In this document: positions 22,896-35,078 of the stretch, piece after piece | Numbering within the stretch: the stretch's first letter is position 1 | How the letters are laid out: each line of letters starts with the position of its first letter | DNA from: Cryptomeria japonica | Lineage: Eukaryota > Streptophyta > Pinopsida > Cupressales > Cupressaceae | Direction of reading: 5' to 3' | Length of the DNA stretch: 64,000 bases | Assembly (NCBI RefSeq): GCF_030272615.1 | Contig: NC_081406.1 | Coordinates: 139,339,361-139,403,360, forward strand | Translations under genes and position numbers: made by a program | The notes under the pieces: generated by a model | What the model was told of the DNA's origin: nothing | Databases searched by the model: none | What the model saw: the letters and a program-made list of their open reading frames with translations, nothing else

Positions 22896-22911
22896 TTGTA
22901 TTAGAGCTACA
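22896..22911 (+). other. Primer binding site, degenerate
   Basis: TTGTATTAGAGCTACA shortly after the end of the 5' LTR; matches the initiator-Met tRNA complement with two visible changes. Confidence 0.6.
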
Positions 22912-22924
22912 AGATATGGGAATT

Positions 22925-23591
22925 GGATAAGCTTGAAGGTGTCTCTAGGAAACTCTAGAAGGAGTGTTTTGCAAAAGAGGATTCTATAACTACAGACGTT
23001 AGAGAAGGAGGCACAAAATATTGCTTGAGATTTTCAGAAGAAGATGAATTTGAAGAGAAGGATGAGTTGGGTCATGAGGAATCCTATAATAATCCTATTT
23101 TGTGAGGATTATTGGGATGAAGTAAAGAAAAGAAATCCCTTTGAGAAATTGGAAGTGATTCCAAGTAGAATGGATGTGTTGGAGAAGTCTTTTCCTAATA
23201 GTATTGTAACTATAGGAATTAAGAAAAGAAATTAAAGGTAATGAATTTGCAGTAGATCCATGTCTCTTGTAAGGAATTATAAAAGCAACTGAAGATGAGG
23301 AGATAAGTATTCAAGTTTTTGAAAATGAGCAAGTGAAGAATGAGATTGCATCAATCGAAGAGGTTGTTGCAGATAGAGAAGATCATATTCATGAGCTAGA
23401 GGTTGGATAATTCATTGAGCAAGAGTTGATCAAACGAGTCTTATCCCTTGTGCTAGAGGAGAATGGAGAATGTGCAGATATTCTAGAGATATTACTCAAA
23501 TTGCTATCAGATATAATCTTTCTATTGCAAGAATTGATGGTTGATGAGTTGTTTGATTCAGCTGGCACATGTTGTTGTAGTTGCATCAATT
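22925..23591 (+). pseudogene. Degraded acidic frame in the LTR element interior
   Basis: Readable pieces in successive frames: CFAKEDSITTDVREGGTKYC and LRFSEEDEFEEKDELGHEES (about 22950-23105), then after a frame change GNEFAVDPCLL and IISVQ-like to CSCIN (23240-23591), rich in Glu and Leu. Several stops. It is the only coding trace of the interior; no zinc knuckle, protease or reverse transcriptase. Family unknown. Confidence 0.4.
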
Positions 23592-23919
23592 GAGTCAAAG
23601 AGGATTGTTATTTCATGGCATTTAGGCTATTAGTATTAGATTTGAGTGCCTAATGGATCTAAATGTGGTTGCTTTTGATTTGAAGGAGGCATATGAAGTG
23701 TACAATATTTCTCTCAACAAAAATTGAGGATTGTTGATTAATTCTCTGTGGCAAGAAGGTAATCACTTATGCATACCTTCAAAGAGAGAGACCCTCCTAA
23801 TAGAAAATTATTGTGTCATTCCATTGGTAACCTCATGTGCAGATTCGGTTATGCGTGTTGAGAAACCAATGAAACATGGAAGTTGAAAGAAAATTTTTAT
23901 ATAGGGAGTTTATGGTTGT

Positions 23920-24450
23920 CTTGTTGGAGGAACTGGTCAGGGGAAAGATAGAGGGATTAGTTGAAGGAGTGAGGAAACAATTATCAAAAGAGGCAAAAGG
24001 AAGAAAAAGAGGTTCAAATGGGTGATTGGGGTTAGAATAAAAACATGTATCACTGGGTGTTGTGTGAAATTAGGTAGAAGTAGTGTAAATAGTTAGGGAT
24101 GTTGAGCATGATTGATCTATGGCAAGGATTAGACAAGAGTAGAAAGAAGAAATGAAAATGGAGAGAGACAACGGAAGCAGTTTTGCTCGAGTCATGTGAC
24201 GGAGACTTGCAGCTAATGTTTGAAAATAATTTTGTCTCATATTGTAGAAATAATAAAATATTCATTCAAATTGTTTGGGTTGTAGAATTTGTCACTTAAC
24301 AATTAATGAAATGTTAGTTTGTGTTTATTAAATAATTAAGGTTGATGTCACATCTTTCTATGTTTTGGGTTTGAGTTTAAAGCTCCTATCACTATTGAGG
24401 AGTAGAAATAGTTTGTAGTGTTTGTTTGGTTTGGGATTTGACTTGCATCA
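23920..24450 (+). repeat. 3' LTR of the 20.8-24.45 kb element
   Basis: Second copy of the LTR, uninterrupted. Its continuity across aattaatgaaatgttagttt shows where the retroposon entered the left copy. It ends at acttgcatca (24450). Confidence 0.65.
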
Positions 24451-25117
24451 TTTAGGGATTCATTTTTTTAGATATTACAACTCACTAGTTTATCTAACTT
24501 TTAAATCTAAGAGTTATATGCTTTGTTATTCTTATATCTATAACTCATTTATTGATTTTCTTATGTTACAAGCTACATCAAATCATTTTTTTATTGCATA
24601 TTGTATGGATGGTACTATTACTATTCACATAAGCACTATTAACAATCATATTGTTAGAACTGAAAAATCTTCTTGTAAGGATAACATCATTGGTTGCAGC
24701 CACAAATTATAAATAATTTGATGTTGTACAAAGTTATACATTGAAAGTGCAACACATAAAAAGAAATGAAATAATTCTCAATGATCTAGAATCAATAAAC
24801 ATATGAAGATGTACACATATGTAGTGCAAAGAAGAGTTATCTTCCACCTAAAAAATTAGCATGCAACTCCACACAAGCACTAAGAGACCTATTTAAGCTT
24901 ATCACTAGAAATAGAAATATCACTTAGATAAGAGATATCCATGAGAAATAAAACAATTTCCTATGAAATAATATTCTGCACTAACACCCCACCTTAAGAT
25001 TAGCTTACATGGGAATAAATGAATTGGGTCACATCAACTAGGCTTGATGAGATACCCAAGTACAAAACAATCTCCCGTAAAGTAAAAAAATGAAGAAAAC
25101 CTTTTGGACAAAAATTA
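24451..25117. other. Spacer, nothing recognised
   Basis: One 96-codon open frame (24422-24712) straddles the LTR end and has no motif, so I treat it as chance. Confidence 0.5.
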
Positions 25118-25997
25118 TGATGCAGGAGCATCTGAGTAGTTCATCTAGTTGGAGTAGTTATCAATGGAGTTGCTTGGAGATTTTTGTGTTTCTTCATGTT
25201 TGTGAATTTAGAGTTGCAGATTTGGATTTAGCACCTGGAGATCATTGTCTTAAACATATTTGAGATTCATGGCAATTGGATTTGATTCCAGTGAGATATC
25301 GATTTCAGTATTGGTCTGGTGTTGGTGTGTTTTTACCAGTTGGTCTTGTGATGTGTGGATAGAAGAATAATTGGGTTGTGGATGGTTTATGTGACTTGTG
25401 AATCAGATGAGAGTATTGTTTTGGACCTGGCTGATGTTCATGGAGGTTCACGTGAAGTTCTAAGCATTATTGGAGATGTTCTTGGTGATTTGGCCAACAT
25501 GTTAGTGATATCTCATTTCATTATGAACTGGTGGATCTTTGGTCAATTTGATTTAGTTGTTGAGGCTTGCAAATAGTATAAAGAGGAAGTTTGGAGATTG
25601 ATTTGGAGCGATAGAGGTCCACAAAAGATAAGAATTGGGAAAGATATATATTCTGGAGGATTGCCGTGTTCTAGTCCAATGGACTGAGGTCTAGATTAGC
25701 AGAGCATTACCGGAGATAGAGTTATTAAGCTTATGATCTATGAATCATAGATTTGAGTTGTTTGAATGATTTTTTGATTCTGTACTATGAATAGATTTTG
25801 TAAAGGCTAAGGGAATATGTAATTCATCAAAATAATATAAGGATTGAGCTTTGAGGCTAGGTTTTTCCCTTTGAGGGTTTCCCCAGGGTATATCTTGTGC
25901 TGAATGATCTTTTTTGCTTTTTTATTTCATGGTGTTTGTGTTATAGGCTGCATGTCAATGTTTTCCTTCATTGGATCTCCCTACCTTGACTACATCA
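25118..25997 (+). repeat. 5' LTR of the TRIM-like element
   Basis: TG...CA ends; followed after two bases by the primer site. The late part (ggctttgaggctaggttttt) is shared with the 3' LTR. Confidence 0.9.
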
Positions 25998-25999
25998 AG

Positions 26000-26011
26000 T
26001 GGTATCAGAGC
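26000..26011 (+). other. Primer binding site TGGTATCAGAGC
   Basis: Perfect match to the initiator-Met tRNA primer site, two bases after the 5' LTR. It fixes the plus orientation of the element. Confidence 0.92.
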
Positions 26012-26086
26012 AGGATATGAACCTATTGATGGATGAAGAGATGGTTGTGAACCGATTGGATGAAAAGAAATTGAGGCAGCTTTAAA

Positions 26087-29000
26087 TGTAATGCCCGCCA
26101 AAATACCCCAGAGAAATATAGCTAAAAACATGCTAATTGAATTTTTTTTTTAAACAATACAACACATAACATCACTTAAGCAATGCAGTGAGCACACAAC
26201 AACAATTAAGTAAGCTATTCAAAAAATTATGCAAGCGGAATACAATAAATCAATACTACTAACTCCCTAGGGTATCTCAATGCCATTACTTAATCTACCT
26301 ACATAAGCAATAATCATTTTCTTTCTTCCAGATCAATACCTCATAATCTTAATCATTATACACACATAGGTGCAACATAGAAATACCTAACACCCATGAT
26401 ATGCAGCCTACCTAATCTTTCATTTAATATGAGATTCTATCTTTTAATGCATAGCCATTTCCCTTTTTCTCTTAGGTTCATTTTATATACCAAGTCCAAA
26501 TATTCCTATTACCATTAACCAAACTTCGACTATTAACATCACCATTCACATACCAAGATTAACCCTTACATTGCATTAACATAATTTCAATTTACAATTA
26601 ACTTCTACATTGTCATTTATAATTCTATGCTCCTAGCATACTTATTACTTCATCATGATTCTAAAAGCACATAATGCAATACTCACAAAGTCTCCTTAAA
26701 CATTTAACCCATAGCTCGTTTAATACTCATAAAATATCTTACACTATATCAATTAACCAACAATCATCTTATTATAAATCAGTTAACTACACGAATTCAT
26801 CTCAACACAAACTAAGGTACAATATCCTAGTTCCATAACCACTAATAGCATCCACCAAATGGATATATAACCTTAAACCATAACACATGATACATTATAA
26901 TCCTTTCCTAAAGACAAGCATTCATTTTACCATCCACCCATACACTTACTAGTAATTTCTATTAATAAGATTAGCAATTCATTCACTAAGAAGATCCATA
27001 CAATATTTCATAAGGAACCTTCAATTACACCCCAATCATTATAAGATTTCAATTCAATCATTAGATCACTGTCTATGAAGTATGATACTATAATTTCAAA
27101 TTCTTTAATCACAACTCATAAACATGTCCTAAGATATCTTCCAACATTACTCAAACTCACACATCCTATCAAGACATAACATCTCTTCTACTTAAATCAT
27201 TAGTTAAAGACATCATTTCAAATCTAATACCATTATCATAACATTTACCTAATTTACTTTTAGCATGGCTCATCAAGAATATAAAATACATCATTTCATT
27301 TTAAACAACAATACTTATCCACATCTCATGAATCCATTTCATTTAATATAAATATGTTACAATACCACTCAAGGTTCATCATTACAATCACATACCATAA
27401 CCAAAAGCTATCACTATAACTAGAACAACATAATCATTTCTCATAAGCACGATTTCTTTTACAACCATTACATAAGAATTTCATTACATAAATCACACCA
27501 TCATTTACATTCTTGCTGCAATTATTATCCATGAACTATCTAAAGAAGCATTGTCATCCACGCAAGAAGAATCCAAAGATAGGAACATACCAATGGTTTA
27601 AAAGCACCAACCACCCAACCATGTGGAACCAAAGGAACCACCCCCCGTGCTAGGAGATGACACAAGGTCCCAACACACACTCTACATCTAAGTTGACACT
27701 CAAAACCAAAGAGACTAACCAACAAGGACTCTCAAGCAAGAACTCACACAGAGCCACAAGAATAAACTCCCAAAGGCGTAAAACTCATAAGGACATAAAT
27801 GCATCCAATAAGCATAATCATAAATCATAAAGGGGGAACACATGTAGGAGTGGAGTGTCATCACATGCCATCCTCATAACATAATAACATAAGGCACTAG
27901 CCTGATGGACATGTGGAGCCATCTCAACCTATGAGAGACCAAGGGAGATTAGCTTACCATCTTCACGGCCTTCTCATGCTTATCCTAAAACATCCTCCCT
28001 AGGACATAAGTCATGAGGCTCAAAACCATTCATTATCTTGTTTAATTGAGTTATAATTTTCTCATCCCAATTAATTCATTATCAATGTTATCACTTGTTT
28101 ACAAATCATGAAAAACTCCAATGTGCCCTGGTGGTCTAGAATTCATGCATCCTTACAAGGAACCTCATGCCAGCCTATCTCTCGTGACCCCGGTCATCAC
28201 AAGGAAGCCCACTCCTCCTAACATGGCCCAACAACACATCACAAGAGGCTCTACCAACATAAATACATTAAAATAATACTCAATGCAGCCCATAACTTCT
28301 ACACATACTCTCACAACATATGCAAGGCTACAACAACATCAATATAACAAAATGAGCCTCTTGGCTAGCAATAAACAAAAGCATATCAAGCCATTAAATT
28401 TTCTGTCATTAATGAAAGTAAAAGCACACCAAGGCCAACTCACTTGCTTCCCCAAAACAACAACACTTCCAACTCACCAACCATAGCACATCAATATGGA
28501 TGAAAGCACAATTCTTTCCCCAATAGCATAGGAAGGTAAATATGCTTGAAACCAACAAAATACATCAAATAAAATCAGATATAAAACTATAAATCATCAA
28601 CACCCTCAACAATGCCTCCAGTACAAGAATTAATCCGGAATGTACCACAAAATCAAGCAACTAGCAAATGAAGGCCTATTTATCAAAAAAAAATAAACCA
28701 AGCAAAACCATGCTCCAATCAAAATATTATATTCCATACCTACCTTCCCAAAGTTCAAGAAAATAAAATATATTTTCTACCTACCATAAACTTCCAGCCA
28801 ATCAATTCCAAGGGTAGGTAAAATAAATTAAACCATTGACCTTGGGTGAAAATAAATTTTAAATAAAAAGAATACAAATTACCCCCTTTTAAATTACTTA
28901 ATGGGTAAAATAATATTACCCAATAAATAAAATTCACTTCAACATCAAATAAATAATACACACTTGAAGGCCAATATTAAATCAAAACTTCATGCACGGC

Positions 29001-30683
29001 ACAGACTCAGAAAGACAAACCCAAAAATACAAATATTTCCCACAAACTATAGAATAAAACCTTACAACAAATTTTAGATTCATTTCTCCAAGCTCACACA
29101 TTCAATCTACAGACACGGAGCATACAGGAAAACTATAAAATAAAATATTAAAAAGTAGAATACATCTCCAACCTGCAACCCATGTTATGGAAGAAGTTGA
29201 AGAAGAGATCCCACAAGCCAAACCAAATCAAATCCAAGCTCCAGCCAAAATCCAAGAGAGAAGAAAACCAAAACCAAGAAGAAAACTTGCTGGAGAAAAT
29301 TTTCCAAAAAGAATCAACACACGAAAAATTCACGGAAAAGAAAATAAAAAGACAAACATTAACCAAAAACCCTAGCCCCAATCTCAGCCAATCAAAATAT
29401 TCCAATTTATAATATATTTTACCAACCCCACCATATAATATAATTTTACCTCCCTTTTTAAATTCAACCAATAAGAGAAGAGGGTAGGTAAGGTAAATAT
29501 AAATCATGTTTTTTTACAATTTGGTGGGAATGTTTTATCATTTTATTATTTATACAACCCACTTAATATAAAAGTCAAACTAAGAAATAAAACATGAGCC
29601 ACAATTAAATAAATTAAATGGGAAAATTAAATTAAATTAAATAAACCAAAGGCTCATAAATGAATTAATGAACCAGATAAACATTAAAAGCCAAATAAAT
29701 ATTAAACCATAGGCGATTAAATAAATAAATAAATAAATACCAATAAAGGTCAAATCACAAATAAATATAAAACACATCATAAGATAAACAATAAAAATTA
29801 AATAAATATTAAATCATCATTAAAATAAATAAACATTTAAATATCAAATAATCAAATAACCAAAAAGGAAAGAATCCAATAAATTAAATTTAACATTAGA
29901 TAACCAAATAATCAAATCGCTATTAATCAAAATAATTAAAATAAACATCATTAATTATTTAATCTCGCATCAATAATCAAATAGTCAATCTCAACATAAA
30001 AGGAATAATCAGCCAATACTAACATACTCACAACACAGAAGAAACCCAACTTACTAACTATCATGACGACTTGTGCCAAGACACTGACGACTCACAATGA
30101 ACAACTTAGATCTAGAGTATGTGAGGGGAAATTGTGCCAACTCCAAACCACATACCATTGGGATTTAAAGACATGCTCAGACCTGTGGAGCCAGCTGGAG
30201 TCGATGTCTAGTACCTGCAAATCCTGCATCCACAAAGCAATGATATGACATATGCATATATATATTATAATAGACAAGGGTTAGAGAGTCGCAACGACAC
30301 ATCCCGCTCGCAATGAGTGATGTGGCATTGTCTCTATCCCAAAGACAGTCAGACAACAATCAAACACAACATACGATCAACTCATCATAGATAATCATTA
30401 AATATGGTCAGTACATAAAAACATCATCAAGTGCATGATTAGTGTAGTTCGTGATTATAGTAAGGCATGTAAAATTCATCAACACTTATGCTCATCGAAT
30501 CACATGATCAATATAATCAATCACATAATAAGTATATATATTGTCTAGTAAATCACGTGATCATTAATGATAGTATCAACATCCTATAAATCATCTGAAA
30601 TATCCTATGCCCAATAGTGTCTATCACGCATGAATTAAAGGTCAACTTTAGTCAAACAAGTCAAGTCAAGGGTGGACACTACA
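26087..30683 (-). mobile_element. Solo LTR of 4.6 kb, giant-LTR family L, nested in the TRIM-like element
   Basis: On the minus strand it starts TGTAGTGTCCACCC (30683) and ends GGGCATTACA (26087). It is flanked by an exact 5-bp duplication TTAAA (26082-26086 and 30684-30688), so it is a complete solo LTR left by recombination between two LTRs. The same family occurs in plus orientation at 49.24-58.41 kb: shared starts (TGTAGTGTCC), shared ends (GTATTTTG..GGG.ATTACA), and inner blocks such as catctcctagcayggggggt. No protein coding. It contains AT-rich simple sequence at 29.58-30.0 kb (ttaaataaataaataaatac). Confidence 0.88.
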
Positions 30684-30688
30684 TTAAA

Positions 30689-30991
30689 ACTTGTTCAGAT
30701 CATGTCGAACATTGAGGTAGTGCAAGGATTGCAAGTAAACTGTCAAACCTAGGAGCATGAACTTGAGGCAGTTGACAGGTGGACTTGAATAGATCATTGA
30801 ATTGAGGTGGGTTGCAAGATTGTCTGATAGATCATCAAGGAGAGGCAGTTGGAAATTGTAGTCAGACCACCAAACTTGAGGCAGTTGTAAGTATCTGTGA
30901 ATAGATCACCGAAGAAGATTTGATGTAGCATTGGTTGTGGCATGTTGCAAATCAAGTGATGGGACTCACTTTTCAATTAACCCCTAGAGTT
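30689..30991 (+). other. Remaining interior of the TRIM-like element
   Basis: About 300 bases with several copies of cttgaggcagttg separated by 40-90 bases; the 26012-26081 side carries a similar ttgaggcagc. No frame and no obvious polypurine tract before the 3' LTR. Confidence 0.6.
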
Positions 30992-31861
30992 TGATGCAAG
31001 AGCATCTGAGTAGTTCATCTAGTTGGAGCAGCTAGCAATGCAGTTTCTTGGAGATTGTTGTGTTTCTTCATGTTTGTGAATTTAGAGTTGCATATTTGGA
31101 TTTAGCATTTAGAGATCATTGTCTTAAATATTTTCGAGATTCATGGCATTTGGATTTTATTCCAATGAAATAACGATTTCGGTATTGGTCTGATGTTGGT
31201 GTGTTCTTATTGATTAGTCTTCTGGTTTGTGGAGTGAAGAATAATTGGGTTGAGGATGGTTTCTGTGACTTGTGGATCATATGGAAGTTTTGTTTTGGAC
31301 CTAGCTAATGTCTGTGCTAAGTTCTAAGCATTATTGGAGATGTTCTTGGTGATTTGGCCGACATGTTAGTGTGCTCACATTTCATTATGAAATAGTGGAT
31401 CTTTGACCAACTTGATTTAGTTGTTGAGGCTTGTGGATAGTATACAGAGGAAGTTTGGAGATTGGTTTGGGGGGACAGAGGTCCATGAAAGATAAGAATC
31501 AGGAAAGATGTAGATTCTTGAGGATTGCGGTGTTTTGGTTCGGTGGACTGAGGTTTAGATCAGCAGAGCATTATCGGAGATAGAGATGTTAAGTAGATAA
31601 TGTGTGAATCATAGATTTGAGTTGTTTGAATGATTTTGTGATTTTGGGCTACGAATAGCATGTGTAAAGCCTGAGGGCATATGTAATTCATCAAAATAAT
31701 ATAAGGATTGGGCTTTGAGGCTGGGTTTTTCCCTTTGAGGGTTTTTATAGGGTATATCTTGTGTTGAATGATCTTGTTTGCTTTGTTATTTCATGGTTTT
31801 TGTGTTATAGGCTGCAAGGCAGGGTTGTCCTTCATTGGATCTTCCTACCTTGACTGCATCA
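30992..31861 (+). repeat. 3' LTR of the TRIM-like element
   Basis: Matches 25118-25997 end to end. Confidence 0.9.
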
Positions 31862-32615
31862 AATTCCCTTCAAAAGAGAAGTATTTATGGAAAAGACACA
31901 ACATAAGAAGCACCCAAAGAAGAGTCTCTCTAAAAGAAATAAAATAACAAAACCACTTATGAGGAAAAGGTTCCCCTCCCCCTCCCCATCCAATCAGAGA
32001 AAAGAAGAAGATGCAAGTTCAATCAATATAGTGTCTCCAACAATGTTGATAGATTCCTAACATTAAATTTTAAAAATGATTCAATCTCATTGAACAAAAT
32101 TCCTCCTTTAGGAAGAAATAAAATCATAGAAGTATATAAATTGTTTTAAAATAATTAAAAAATAATATGATAGAAAAAAAGAAAGAAAAAGCATGAATTC
32201 TCCAAAAAAAAATCATCTACCATTACCATGTGAGCTTCTCTAGGCCATGTTGATGAAGATGATAAGTTAGAATATGTTGGAAATAGATGTAGAATACAAT
32301 CCAAAGATGAACATAGCTCCTCCAATTGTTTCTCAAAATTATCTACACTCATGTCAAACTATACTAATTGGTAATAAGGGAAATGGACCAAAGGATCTAA
32401 ATGATTCCCCATAAATTTTAAACAAGTGTAACTCCATAATAACTAACATAAAAGAGGAAATAAATTTCCTTAATAGTGTCCTCCAAAACTATGGTTTGTG
32501 ACTAAAAAATATTTGGCAAAGGATCATCCCGTAAATGTGAAAGACTAATAACATGCTACTAAACTAAATTGAAATCTAAAGATGAAGGAGATGGAAGTTT
32601 AACATAAGTATCATG
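31862..32615. other. Spacer, nothing recognised
   Basis: AT-rich with short chance frames only. Confidence 0.5.
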
Positions 32616-34079
32616 TGTTGAATACACTTGGATACTAAGAGGAGGATGAATTAGTAATTAGTAAAAACAATAACCCTTTAATTAAAATTCAAAACCCTTG
32701 AACAAATTAGCAACAATTAAGATAAATCAATGACACCAATACACAAAAGACAACTAGATTTACATGGAAAACCCAAAAAGGTAAAAATTGTGATGAGCGT
32801 TAATCCATATTATATGAACAAGTAAAAATGTTTTCAAGTCTCACTACCTAAAGAAGCACACCACTCCCAAAAGGACTTGTTGAAGAAGATAACTACCTCC
32901 AAGAAAGATACAAAGGACCTACTAAAAGATTCACTATCTTAGAGCTAGATACAATGAATATTTTAATTATAAAGTATAATCCTTCAACTCATAGCTCCTA
33001 GCACTCTCCTTAGAATGTAGGCGCTTTTAACATGCTACCTCAATAAACCATTAAAAAATTCAGCTCCAAAAGTTTCACCCACACTTTTATCACCTCATAT
33101 TCACATATTAAAACATCCACATCAATTCATACTCTTGAAACTAATTTTATCTTCTATATATATATATATATATATCCTTTACAAGATCTGAAAAAACTCC
33201 AATTAGGTTGCCCAAAGAAAAAGACAAGGAATGACCTCAACAAGTCAACCTCAAAAACATATTGGAGTGAAACAAGTCCAAGCCAAGAAATAGATAGGAC
33301 CTAAAACAACTTATGACATATTTTCATGTATCTTAAGCATAAAACGCTATGACACTCATTGTCCCAAGTTAATAGCAAGGTAACATGTCAATGAAATGTG
33401 TAGCACATAACCAACTGGCCTGAAAACATAATATCCAAATGAATTTACAAAATGAAGCTCAAACCAAGACATAGTAGGACCCAAATACAACTTATTATAA
33501 CCTCCAATGCTAACACATACCCCAAACTGCATAGCATAACCGATAGAATAAGCTCAGTCTACCAAACAACAACAAAACACCCTAAGAACTAACTCCGAAC
33601 ATAATGCAACACCAAAAATATAAACCATTGTCATGCAAACCACATAGCTAAATTACATGAACATCCAACTAAATTCCCAAGTACTTCTTTCACACTATCA
33701 TGTTGAAACTAACTAGCACAACCAAATAGGTAAACAGAGTTTTTCATACCTAGAAGGCCAAGAAATGTGGTCATGAAATAGATCATGATCAAACATACTT
33801 GTGGTACACCACATCACCTGAAATTTGGATTGAGACACTACATAGACATTATAAGGATGTCCACCAATTTACAAGAGTAGAAACATCAAGGCATAAAAAT
33901 GTGGAGCATTTTCCCAACTAGTCTTGACAAACAACTGTATCAACTTAAGTTTCACCTCAAAGAAATTACCTACAAACTCATTAGTCCATCACGAAAATAT
34001 AACTCAAGCTTCAACCAATGAAACAACATGAAATAAAAACAAAATAAAATATTATACATTCATGATTTATGTCTCATTG
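32616..34079 (-). mobile_element. Decayed copia-type LTR
   Basis: Its left edge reads GGATACTAAGAGGAGGATGAA, close to the left edge of the 3' LTR at 58407 (GAATACTAAGAGGGGGGTGAA). Further in come acatggaaaacccaaaaagg and similar phrases shared with other copia LTRs here. A (TA)n tract lies at 33154-33173. The right edge is not resolved; no partner LTR is in the window. Confidence 0.45.
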
Positions 34080-35061
34080 TGTCCTAACCCCATTGTTCTT
34101 GGTTGCAGATAATTTTGCTCTCAGATAAGTACTGGTAGCTTCCAAGATGGCAAGTGTGGAATGGACTAATAGATAATATGATATGCAAAAACTAATGTTA
34201 TGATAATGATTTATACTAAATTCCTCAAAAACTCTACAAATGCTAAACAAATGAACTCATGGATGCAAAGATAAAGACTCCTAATTGACTATGAGATTAG
34301 CTATTAGTTCCAAAAATGGCTTAGGAGACCTCTATTTATAGATTTTCTAGTGCATAAGCTTAGGTGGTAGAGATCAACGGTCATGATTAAATCTTACTTT
34401 TTGGATGGCTATGAAATAAGAGGTTGAGATGTGAGAGATAAAGATGGAAGATGTTCCTCCTAAACCTACAAGATGGAGGAAAAGATGGAAGGAGAGGCCA
34501 AGTGTCAGAATGCTCACCTTGACTGAGGAGAAAACTTGAGAGAATATAGGATAGTTGGAGAAGATTTAGGGATAAGAGGACAAGTGGACTCAACTCCCTC
34601 CAAATATGTAGGAAGCTTGGAGAAAATATAGGGAAGTTGAGAAATGTGTGTACATACACATTATTTGATTTATGATTTGGAAGTTTAAGATAAATGATGT
34701 ATTAATATTTAAAATATTAGTATCTTTAGCCACATGATTGATGAGTTGGCAAAAGAGGAAGTGATGTGGAGATGAGGTGAGTTGGAAAAGGAGTTTAAAT
34801 AATTAAGAAATTATTTAATTGATGAGACTATAGGATAGTGAATAGAAGTTAATTAAATATTAGATATTTAATTAATTGGGTTAGAAGAAATGGATATAAT
34901 GAATTAATTAATTAACTATTTCAACTCAATTAATTAATAGAAGAATATGAAATGAATTAAATAAATTAATATTTTCAAATTAACTATTTAATAGAAGAAT
35001 AATTACTAAATAAATATAAAATATTTATTTAATTTCTCATAGCCAATTTTATGTGTATACA
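34080..35061 (-). repeat. 3' LTR of the Tat-type gypsy element
   Basis: On the minus strand it starts TGTATACACATAAAATTGGC, directly after the polypurine tract. The far limit (about 34080, GTTAGGACACA) is an estimate. It includes AT-rich stretches of aattaattaa type and a TATA box. Confidence 0.6.
34331..34342 (-). promoter_or_regulatory. TATA box of the gypsy LTR
   Basis: TCTATAAATAGA on the minus strand, about 720 bases into the LTR, a canonical plant TATA element and the likely start of retrotransposon transcription when it was active. Confidence 0.6.
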
Positions 35062-35062
35062 T

Positions 35063-35078
35063 TTTGCCCCTCTTTGAA
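35063..35078 (-). other. Polypurine tract of the gypsy element
   Basis: AAAGAGGGGCAAAA read on the minus strand immediately before the TGTATAC LTR start; primes plus-strand DNA synthesis in LTR elements. Confidence 0.75.

Larger units (their letters stand above)
20830..24450 (+). mobile_element. Old LTR retrotransposon with a short interior, 5' LTR split by a later insertion
   Basis: The block 21016-21432 plus 22737-22892 matches 23920-24450 in the same order (shared ttgagcatgattgatc, aattttgtctcata, cttgcatca). Directly after the left copy comes TTGTATTAGAGCTACA (about 22896-22911), a damaged version of the TGGTATCAGAGC primer site for initiator-Met tRNA. So these are LTRs ending ...cttgcatca with the primer site in the right place. 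The left limit is uncertain. No pol is present. Confidence 0.65.
25118..31861 (+). mobile_element. Short-interior (TRIM-like) LTR retrotransposon, interrupted by a solo LTR
   Basis: LTRs at 25118-25997 (880 bp) and 30992-31861 (870 bp) both start TGATGCA and end ...TGACTRCATCA. Flanks are AATTA (25113-25117) and AATTC (31862-31866), a 4/5 target duplication. Taking out the nested solo LTR leaves an interior of only about 400 bases with no protein coding, so the element must have depended on another for its enzymes. By eye the LTRs differ at roughly one base in ten over the first 170 bases. Confidence 0.85.

Noticed and set aside
29148-29507. Minus-strand 119-codon frame inside the solo LTR
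   Set aside because: Only partly similar to the family L copy at 56.4 kb, where it is broken; no motif; treated as chance.
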